Under the pieces are notes generated by a model that was not told where the DNA came from, searched no databases, and worked only from the letters and a program-made list of their open reading frames with translations. From the NCBI GenBank assembly GCA_963682055.1, contig OY821749.1:17930631-17994630 (forward strand): a DNA stretch of 64,000 bases, given 5' to 3'. The translations under genes and the position numbers were made by a program. This DNA is from Primula veris. Taxonomy: Eukaryota; Streptophyta; Magnoliopsida; Ericales; Primulaceae. Position 1 is the first letter of the stretch. Each line of letters opens with the position of its first letter. Shown here in pieces: positions 55,714 through 64,000 of the stretch.

Positions 55714-57416
55714 CCGACTCCGTCATAGGAGTTTATCCGTGTTAGTAGTTAGATGTATCGTTGAACTTGGGTATATGATTTAGAGCAAAGAAGGGCTCAT
55801 ACTGTTGGAAGTATCAGTTAAGAAACTGCAAAGAAGAAGGGTTTTTGCTAAACTCGCATGGAAATTTCAAAATTTGTGCGAATTAGCGCCTTTATTTTTT
55901 CTTTATCTTCTTGTTTATGGCATGATCTTCAATTCTTCGTCATATCGTATTCCAGAACTTCTACTTTCTGGATTTTTTTGTACTATAAAGTAAATATTTA
56001 AAATTCTTTAATAAAGTAATGTTGAGTGGAAAATGATGAATACTGTGTGTTTTTGGATTATGAAAATAGTCGTAACAACACCCCACTGCATTTATTTAAG
56101 TGGGAGCAAAATTTATACACGTCCTTATTCCCTCTCTCTGTTATGACTTATGAGCGATTATGCCTAAAAGCAATAGTGTGAGATATGAATTCTATCGAGA
56201 TAGGTTTTTCGTGAGTGTGTGGAGGTTACGCCCAAACTTATTGGTGGCTAGTCTGCGGTTTCTCTTATTCTTTGTATTTGTTTCGCTTTCAGATGGGTTT
56301 CCTCCCTCTTTTTTAATATATTTGGTCCGTTTAACCGTAAAAAAAACAAAACAAAAGGTGTGAGATATGTACTCATTCTTTTGGTATAATTTATAAACAT
56401 AAACAAATAAAGGAAAACTTTTGTAGAAGAATACATGTAAGAAATAACTTTTTTATAGTTATAAAAAAATTTGGTGTCAATCCTGACCAATTATAAATAA
56501 TAATAAACTCTATATTATCATATTCCGTAATTTTTAGGGGTACCGCTAGTATTAGATTCACCTCTTTTTATAAAAAAAATGACATTTCATTGCTTAAAAC
56601 TTAGTATGATGTAAATAATTATGTAAGTTTGTTTGTCACGGTTATTTTATTTTCTTCGTTGCTAGCACATTTTTTTAACTTGTGTACGTAAGGGTGGTAA
56701 CCATTAAGGGTGACCAAGTCACTTTGCGAGGCAGCAATCAGGGGGACACGGTTCGTTAAGTTTGCCTAAATTGTAACAATATGATATTCACACTTTCTTT
56801 TTAAAAACATTATTCTTTTTTATTTGTAACAAAGTTAATAAAATTCAATTTGTATAACCAATACTTGGATATCTCTACTTTAAATAAGGCGTAAATATTA
56901 CCCTCTTCCTTAACAATTTTAACAGATTAATAATTTGTATCAAAATTATCGAAATGAAAATTTTTCAAAAATTAAGCATATGTTTTAAACATTAAATTAT
57001 ATGATTTAGTTTTAAAATTTTTTATTTCGATAATTTTAAAACATTTTATAACTCAATTAAAATTACACGTAATTTTATAAAAAAAATTAATTAAGAACAG
57101 AGGTAATATAAATTAAACAAAAGGTATTTCATAGTTCAAATTAAATAAAAGGTATTTCATCGTTCAAATTAAATAATCCGTTTCAATTGTTGACCGTAGA
57201 GGTGTGTTATTTTGGCGGGTTTTCTTAAAATTTTCCCTCCCATTATTAGTTTTTACTAATAATAATAATCTCGACTCCCACTCTCATATATTCATATAAC
57301 CAACCCTCTCTTTTTTCTCTTCATCTGATCGGTTAGTTAAATTAGTCCCTCTTAATTAATTATATCGTTCATCAATTGCCTCCTTTAATTTTTGTTTGTT
57401 TAGATAAATTGGTTAT
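55714..57416. other. AT-rich intergenic DNA
   Basis: No supported gene. It contains the second copy of the inverted-repeat family (56912-57069). From about 57200 it enters the duplicated upstream region shared with 50380-50560. Confidence 0.5.
56912..57069. repeat. short inverted-repeat element (MITE-like), copy 2
   Basis: The same design as 2799-2957: CAAAATTATCGAAATGAAAA in the left arm pairs with TTTATTTCGATAATTTT in the right arm. The right end AAAATTACACG matches the left end of copy 1 in reverse. Confidence 0.5.
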
Positions 57417-58612
57417 TGAAATTTCTATCCGCTGTTCTAATTGCAGTTTTGCAGTTAGGTTTCAAGTGAGGTTGTAACCACAGGTTGGAACCAAGTGTAT
57501 TTAATGGACAGAACTATAAAACGTTAAATGTACTTAAAGTGAACACAAGCACATTTAACAACGGAGTTCACCTAACTAAGCTACGTCTCTGGGGCACTTA
57601 CCCAGATTATGATATTATAAAAGCTTACAATATAGGACTCAAGTCTTAATGAAAAACTCTTAGACTCGCTCTAGATTTTTCTGCCTATCTCTATATTGCT
57701 CCTACTCTATAACTATCAAATATAAATCAATGGCATCCCACCATTGTTTTCTTATTTAAAGCTCACGTGTATTCTCTCAAGAATGGGTTCTTTATAATTT
57801 AGAACACACACTTTTACAAGCTAAGTTATCAAGTATATAAGCAAGTAAAAACAATCTTCTATTCTTCAATATCTTTTGATTGTTTTTGACTTTATTGATT
57901 GGCTTCAATCTTCCCATGCATCATTGATTGACTCCAATCTTCATAAGTTAATACTTGTTTAATAACTAGCTTGGAAATAGAAGTTAGTCTTTTCCTATAA
58001 CTAGGAAACATATAAAGATACTATCTTTTAGAGATAATATCTTTCCATATATATATGAAACATCTAACTCCATATTACATTCAATATTTAAACGAATTAT
58101 ACTGAATATAGATAAGGAACAAAATATTGAAACAAGTGATAAGGACAAGCATAAGAATAGAGATACATATTAAAAGGAAACATAACCTTATAAACTAATC
58201 TCTTTATATCTTTTAGGAAATCTTTCCTTAACACTTTGATATTCTCAATAAACGCATATTAAACCTTTAGAATCATATGAGAATATATCCTGCATGCTGT
58301 AGAACAATTAATAATCAATAAATAATAGCTATGCAGATTTACAGAACTAGACAGTTTACTGCAGAGCAGTAGGTTGGAACTGTGGTTGTAACTTAGGTTG
58401 CAACTGGTACTTGAAACCTGTTAACAAAGGTTGCAACAGAGGTTGTAACTGGTACTTGAAACCTAACACTACTAACTTAGTAGGTTGTAACTGAGGTTGC
58501 AACTGGTACTTGGAACCTGTCAATCCTGTCTTAGTTCTTTACAGTTATGATTTATTAAGTGAAAATCAATAGACAATAAAACAATATTTAGACCAGAAAT
58601 CTGGTCCTAACA
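57417..58612 (-). repeat. solo LTR, 1.2 kb, with 5-bp target duplication
   Basis: On the plus strand it starts TGAAATTTCT and ends GGTCCTAACA, flanked by GTTAT at 57412-57416 and 58613-58617. Read on the minus strand it begins TGTTAGGACC, a start common in copia-type LTRs. No coding remains. The related sequence near 50635 lacks it, so insertion and LTR-LTR recombination happened after the F-box duplication, or on this copy only. Near its right end are three or four repeats of GGTTGCAACTGGTACTTG. Confidence 0.8.
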
Positions 58613-58974
58613 GTTATTGTTTCAGCAACTTAGTTGACGATTCTAAGGTTTCTTTTATTTCCATGTTTATTCTTTTCTTTTCTTTTTTATGTTTGGCCGG
58701 TTTATCTTTGATTTTTAATGCTATTTGTTAATGAGTTTTATATTAGTATTGCTTAGGCCTTGCTTAATTGCACAAATTTAACAATTAGGCTGTTTGTATT
58801 TTTGGTATCATTTTAGCTTACATCCACGTGAAAAAACAAGAAAAACACTAAGCATTGTTGACGTGACCATAAATTCCAAATGGTATGGCCCGATATTTTA
58901 TATAATTTAGTATTTTTTTTTAATGTAATATTAGGGGAATGGTAATTTTTAAAGATTTTGATGAAAATACAGGG

Positions 58975-59333
58975 AGTGTATGCTTGAAATCCGGAAAATA
59001 TCACGGTAAATAAAAGTAAAGGAAAAGAAAGTAAAACCAAGTAAAATGAACTTTAAATCATTCCGATCATTTGTTTGAAATGTTGGAAATCAAGAGAAAA
59101 TAAAATAAAATAAAGGGAGAGAGAGAGGGAGCTAATCCAATTTTTCTCATTTGTTTTCATTTTTCTCACACTTTTGAAAGAAAAATAGTTTCTCTCATTA
59201 TGCATATAAAGTTTTCTCTCGCTTTCTTTTGTTTTCTTTTTTATTGGTTTTCCTATACAATCAAACAAAAGAAAATGTTTTGTCGACAAATCATTTTCAT
59301 TTTCTCATAAGTTTTCCGGATTCCAAACACAGC
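58975..59333. mobile_element. MITE-like inverted-repeat element, about 360 bp
   Basis: CTTGAAATCCGGAAAAT near 58983 and TTTTCCGGATTCCAAACACAG near 59312 are inverted copies at its ends. The interior is AT-rich with a GA-rich block. It lies in the upstream region of the F-box gene at 60261. Boundaries are approximate and no duplication was proved. Confidence 0.5.
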
Positions 59334-59500
59334 CATAAAGTTTTTACGTTTTTTATAATCTTTTATAAAGTGCTTCCCCCACCTAGTTCATTCCGCTAAA
59401 CATATTGGTCTTATAAGGTACAACTAAACAAGGCCTAGTTTGTAAATTCTACCATATTTATAATAAACAAATCAGAGTTTTTTTTTAGCTCATTTAGTTG

Positions 59501-59652
59501 CAGGGACGAAGCCAGAGAGTACAAGTGATCAAAATATGCCGGGTGCCAAATTATTAATTTCAATAAAATATAGTAAAAATGTCATTTTTTTTTTAGAATT
59601 TTCAGGACGGGACTGTAATGGCTTCCGATAGCCTCTGCTTAGCTTCTCTCTG
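59501..59652. mobile_element. small hAT-type MITE, 152 bp
   Basis: Ends CAGGGACGAAGCCAGAG and (other strand) CAGAGAGAAGCTAAGCAGAG, with flanks TTTAGTTG (59493-59500) and TTTAGCTG (59653-59660) that differ at one base. The paralogous site near 50985 reads straight from TTTAGCTCATTT into GCTAGTTTA without it. Confidence 0.7.
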
Positions 59653-60260
59653 TTTAGCTGGGTGGTTAGGTACTTAGGTTGTTCAAATGGGAACTAGTAT
59701 TATATTTTGCTAGTTTAGCCTTTTCTTAAACAACATCATCAATAAATTTTAAGATATATCAATTGATATCTTATTCCCTGTGCAACAAGCTATTTCGTTA
59801 AAATTAGCCTCTGCACAAATACTAAATTGTGAGAATTTTGTGTCCAAAGCGCGGTCTGATGGAGGTGGGTTGCCCCGTCCCATTCCCGTATTTGCAAATA
59901 TAGCATATTTGATATTTTCAAAAAAACTTCATACAACATATATCTGCATATCCCCTCTCAAGTCTTGAACACTAGATATGTGGTTCCCCATCCCAACTGC
60001 TAAAAAATTCAAAGTTTCTGATGATATTTGCTAGCTATAATAAGCAATAGGCAGTAAGCTGTTCAAAATCTTGGAACTAGTATTCTTACATACAAATTTA
60101 CCTGAGGCTGAACCAAACACAGTTTTCATATGTAAGCTATTTAACTATAAGCAAGTAATATTTTACCATCTCTGCTAAACTATTAGTTGTGGAGTTGATA
60201 AGTATAAAAGATTTATTATCACTTTTGCTATTAACATTACTAACTTATGCAGATTAAAAT

Positions 60261-61499
60261 ATGTTTGCAAAAAGATCCAGGACATCGCCAGCAGACGATG
60301 CTGCTATAGGATCAGTTATACACAACATGGATCTGTTGTTTGAAATTTTCCTTCGCCTACCTGTTATATCACTCATCAAGTTCAAACTAGTGTCCAAGAG
60401 TTGGCTCTCTCTCATTACGGACCCAGAATTTGGCATCACTCATTCCCGTCGAAACACCATTCCTTCTCCAGTTTCCGATTTCTACTATCAAGATCGCAGA
60501 AGAGACGTATCTATTTCCCTTGATTACCATTCAAGTGTTCCATCAATGTCATTTCTTGAACCTGTCAAAGAAAATGCCGTAATCAACAGTAACCCCGAGA
60601 TTGTGCACTCTTGCAACGGGCTGATCCTTCTCGTACAAAGACGTACTTTGTGTCCCATAGTTATTAATCCAACCACTCAGAGATACAGAATTATTTCCCC
60701 GCCGTTTGACCTGATGGATCGTGTTCGTGGCTACGTAGAGACAGACAAGTGCTGTTTTTTACTAGCTTTTGATCCGCTAAAATCTCATCACTACAAAGTT
60801 GTAATGTTTCGTGAGGCGTCATGGAAAGAATCCTGCAGTGGCAGTCGGTATTTGGTTCATATCTTCTCTTCCCAGAGTGGATTGTGGAAAGAATTATTAG
60901 ATAATGCCTCACCTGCGCATAGTACAAGGAGGATATATTTTGATGGTGCCATTCATTGGCTGAATGGGTTTAATAACAAGCACTTGCAATTTGATGTTGA
61001 CACTGAAAAGATGATAGAAACTCAGTTGCCTCCAAAACCTATAATTCTTGGGCGTGACAAGAATTTGTACTTTGGAGAAAGTAACAGTCGGTTATTTCTC
61101 ATTCAGTGTCGTGATTCGTGGGCTTTCGGGTTCATGATGTTAGAGATGGATGCACACACCCTCCATTGGGATATAAAACACCATGTCAATTTAAGACCTC
61201 TGGTATCGCAGTTTCCAGAGGTGCTGCAGCTCCCACCATTGAGTAAATGCTCGTTTTTGCAAGTGAAAAGCGGCGCTGATAGGAAAAGTTGCAGTTTGAT
61301 CCTAGCTATACCTAGAAAGATTGTCCTGTACGAGGTGAAAAAAGACAAAGAGTCTTTCAAATACAATTGTCATATGCGACTTGCCAGACGACCTCTCACC
61401 TCGGTGTTGGCAGAGTGTATGTTTCCATCCGTATATTCAGTGCCTAGCCCCAATCTGATCTGCATTCGGCTTTGGATTTTGTTTTCTCCAGTAGTGTAA
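60261..61499 (+). CDS. F-box/FBA protein with a frameshifted C-terminus (412 aa)
   Basis: F-box at about residues 21-57 (NMDLLFEIFLRLPVISLIKFKLVSKSWLSL); FBA region with HSCNGLILL, NPTTQRYRI, LLAFDPLKSHHYKV, IHWLN and FGESNSRLFLIQC. As an SCF subunit it would bind SKP1 through the F-box and a target through the FBA part. From about residue 373 (nt 61377) the reading frame departs from its relatives: the conserved ending CFHPYIQCLAPI and its TGA (near 61458) lie in the next frame, and the annotated frame runs on with unrelated residues to 61499. So it is probably damaged at the 3' end, though still mostly complete. TTATGCAG/ATTAAAAT precedes the ATG. Confidence 0.75.
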   Translation: MFAKRSRTSPADDAAIGSVIHNMDLLFEIFLRLPVISLIKFKLVSKSWLSLITDPEFGITHSRRNTIPSPVSDFYYQDRRRDVSISLDYHSSVPSMSFLEPVKENAVINSNPEIVHSCNGLILLVQRRTLCPIVINPTTQRYRIISPPFDLMDRVRGYVETDKCCFLLAFDPLKSHHYKVVMFREASWKESCSGSRYLVHIFSSQSGLWKELLDNASPAHSTRRIYFDGAIHWLNGFNNKHLQFDVDTEKMIETQLPPKPIILGRDKNLYFGESNSRLFLIQCRDSWAFGFMMLEMDAHTLHWDIKHHVNLRPLVSQFPEVLQLPPLSKCSFLQVKSGADRKSCSLILAIPRKIVLYEVKKDKESFKYNCHMRLARRPLTSVLAECMFPSVYSVPSPNLICIRLWILFSPVV

Positions 61500-62279
61500 T
61501 TTGGTTCCAAATCTCTGTTCGACTTTTCATGAGCAGTAATATTTTTATTTTTCTAGTCAATGGTTGATTAATGTATCTTTTAACCTTGATACTCAGTGCG
61601 ACAAAAAAGATTTACCATGTTACCAACAGATGTTTCAGCAGACTAAAATCCAGGTGGTGTTTATGTACGTTTGCTTCCTTTTTGACAGACTTTGACAATG
61701 AAAATGTTGAGCATTTTTGTTGTCTTGAAAGAATTGGCTGGCTCTGAAATGTGTATTCCTGTTTTTCCTTTTATCTGTTTCTGAGAAACGTTATGTTCAT
61801 TTTTTTAGTACTTCTACTTTTTGGAATCAGCTACAAAATAGAGTCAATATACATTGTAGCAATCAGCTATAATTGTAGACCAAATGGATATAAAAATGAC
61901 AAGGGTAAATGTTAGTGGGCCGAAATTCAATGTTACAACGTAGATAAACTTCTACCACGAGGGTGTTTTCTATTTTATGAACACAACCAGCATGAAAACA
62001 GCACTGTTTGGAGTTTGGACTGTATTAAATTTGAACCCAAACGCTTGTATTTTCCCATCAATTGAGAGACTTAATTCATCAATATATCAACAGTTTCCAT
62101 TTCATTTTCGTTTCATTGTAAAATCACAGTTGTTTTCGGCTTCATTTTACATAAAAATCCTATACGATATGAGAAAATCTTCAATTAGAATGAACAATAC
62201 AAGCAAACATAGAGTATCGTCTACACACTTATGACACTCTTATCCGTTTACTCAAAAATTTTGCAGACATACGACCCAA
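61500..62279. other. region between the converging F-box and MFS genes
   Basis: The first 350 bp match the 3' flank of the F-box pseudogene. The part nearest 62280 is the 3' untranslated region of the minus-strand MFS gene. No other gene is supported. Confidence 0.5.
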
Positions 62280-64000
62280 TCAATAGACCTGTGTAGATCT
62301 CCGATCTTTCTCAAACCGTTCATATGCAGGTCTAGTTCTCAAAAACAAGAGCAAACTCGTACTCAACCCCACTAGAGAAATAACACCCCACCAAATAAAT
62401 GTTTCAAAATAGCAGCTCTTCCCTAAACACACGAGCGAACCAGTACCAATGCTCATATAACCTTGAGTTGCATTTGCATCGTAAACCAAAGCCGCTAATA
62501 AGCCGTATAGAAGCGATCCGATTGGAATATTAGTAATGAGAATATTGTGGTTGACTCCAACCCTGTTCGGTCCGAAGAGCTCGGATGTGACTGAAACAGC
62601 TGCGGCAAAGATGAAACCGGAGCTTAGGCCAACAAGAGCGGTGCTGATGTGTAGGGCTGAAGGGTAGGCGGCTAAAAGGAAGAATGCTATTGGGGTGGGA
62701 ATTAGAGCTATGGCTAGCCATCCGGTCCTCGCAAAATATACCTTCCTGCATAGACAAACAAGCTTATTTACTAAAATGTTCTAATAAAGTGACATAAAGA
62801 AGGTTATAGGTATGATGGGTGTTCGATTTGAAAAATGAAGATATAATACGGGCTTGATTGGTTAAGGATTTGAGAAAATGAGCTGGATTTTGTTAGATTC
62901 ATGCCAAAAAGCTAGTTCCATCCACCTTAAAGTGGATGAAAGAGAAACAGCAAGGGTTTGTTTGATTGCAGCCTGCAAGCAAATCTAATGAGTTTATTCT
63001 TAAATTGATTATAAAAATAAATAGGTTCAAACAACTCAAACTTCTAGCTTTTTCAAGGTTTGATGTAGGATGCTGAGAATGTTTGGCTGCACCCTGTAAG
63101 CAAATAAGGTAGTTTTGATGGATAATCAGATAGGTTCATACAACTTATAGAATTTTTAGCTTTTTTCATGCTGCAAAAGACAAGAAAGGTTCAACTTAAT
63201 ATGATCAACCAAATGCATTCCAGGTTTTAACCAAAACGGAAAAGATAGTAAGAGGTTGCAACCACTTCTAGATTGTAGGTATGTTCTGTTTTTTTTTTTT
63301 AAATGAGGTATGTTCTGTTAAATATAGGACTTTAACATGTTCATCCAGCTTAAGGCTTTAATTATTTTTCACGGTAAAGAACTGGTAAAATTTATTTTTA
63401 AGGCTTTCAGATTGTTAAGTAACTAGATTCATCCAGCTTAAAGCTCTAATCTTTTTTTCAGGGTAAAGAACAAGTGAACTCTAAATTTTAAACTGGATCA
63501 AACAAGTACACTCCCGCCTTAAACAGGAAAAATAAGAATAAAACGTTGGAATGAAACACCACAGACGACAAGATATGAAATATATAACAATTTATAAGAC
63601 TTATATTGGCATTAGGCTAGGAAGTCTTACACACGCATGAAGTCGGGAGCAGCGGAGAGCAAGCGGCCAAAAAATGAGAAAGATGAATAAAGCGTGATCA
63701 GAGTCGAAGTATTCGAACTTTGTCCAAGCGACTGAGCAATCTGCCCAAGATTATTACTATACACCAACCCAATCGTTCCCCCACAAAAATAAGCAAAATA
63801 ATACAGCCAAAAATCCAATCTTTTCAAAAGCATTACCGCGTTATGCTCCTCCCCAAGCATCACTAGCCGATCCTTATCAATAATCTTTTCACAACACCCG
63901 TTGGCCAAACCCGTACCATGTCTACTCAAAAGTGGTGTCTTTTCACCATCCATAATTCCGTTCAACGGGCTAATCCCGTTTACGATGCTATTCTCTCGCG
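62280..64000 (-). CDS. nodulin-like / NFD4-like major facilitator superfamily transporter (3' part)
   Basis: Two exons on the minus strand: 63631-64000 (open to the window edge, so the 5' end is missing) and 62280-62745, joined at GTAAGA and TGCAG across an 885-bp intron. The joined sequence reads PDFMRVKVYFARTGWLAIAL without a break. Upstream lies the cytosolic loop (GEKTPLLSRHG), then membrane segments FWLYYFAYFCGGTIGLVYSN and TLITLYSSFSFFGRLLSAAP. The last exon has four to five more helices (IALIPTPIAFFLLAA, LVGLSSGFIFAAAVS, GSLLYGLLAALVYDA, WWGVISLVGLSTSLLLFL) and ends in a charged tail. This layout matches Arabidopsis At2g16660/At4g34950-type proteins. The substrate is unknown. Confidence 0.9.

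Overview
This is nuclear DNA from a plant, most likely a eudicot. The evidence is spliced genes with GT-AG introns, AT-rich intergenic DNA full of short inverted-repeat elements, a Tat-lineage Ty3/gypsy retrotransposon with a second (plant-type) RNase H, and protein families typical of higher plants (LONELY GUY, F-box/FBA, nodulin-like MFS, GT4). Nothing here fixes the family or species.

Layout. 0-2.8 kb: AT-rich intergenic DNA with a solo LTR. 3.3-6.2 kb: a seven-exon LOG cytokinin-activating gene (+). 6.2-9.8 kb: intergenic, with a tandem duplication and a probable hAT-type element. 9.8-12.5 kb: a four-exon Golgi-type GT4 glycosyltransferase gene (+). 12.5-20.1 kb: repeats, including a foldback element with a TG/TA core, a Tourist-like MITE, an 819-bp tandem duplication and a two-exon orphan gene start. 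20.1-36.7 kb: one 16.6-kb Tat-lineage element, gag-pol on the minus strand, with 570-bp LTRs and a GGTAG target duplication. It sits inside an older inverted-repeat element. 36.7-45.2 kb: three small hAT MITEs and a 6.4-kb foldback element packed with roughly 200 short palindromes. 45.6-61.5 kb: a decaying tandem F-box family (one intact gene, two with damaged 3' ends, one pseudogene, one fragment), interspersed with a solo LTR and MITEs. 62.3-64 kb: the 3' end of a nodulin-like MFS transporter gene (-), cut by the window edge.

The most unusual content is in two places. First, the large retrotransposon carries on its antisense strand, in about 9 kb between pol and the 3' LTR, a string of genes of its own: five small coiled-coil genes, each with a TATA box 55-105 bp before its ATG, then a four-exon gene with a gypsy-associated (Transposase_28-like) domain and a coiled-coil tail, then two more ORFs each broken by one in-frame stop. 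Sense and antisense genes converge on a 630-bp array made of exactly 38- and 48-bp units. Second, the 38.8-45.2 kb element is a foldback structure whose whole interior is an A/T-spaced array of ACAGTCCGGACTGT-like palindromes with a roughly 2.1-kb higher-order repeat.

The conserved host genes look independent of each other. The F-box cluster grew by segmental duplication that included upstream DNA. Paralogous empty sites inside the window show that several elements inserted, or diverged, after those duplications.
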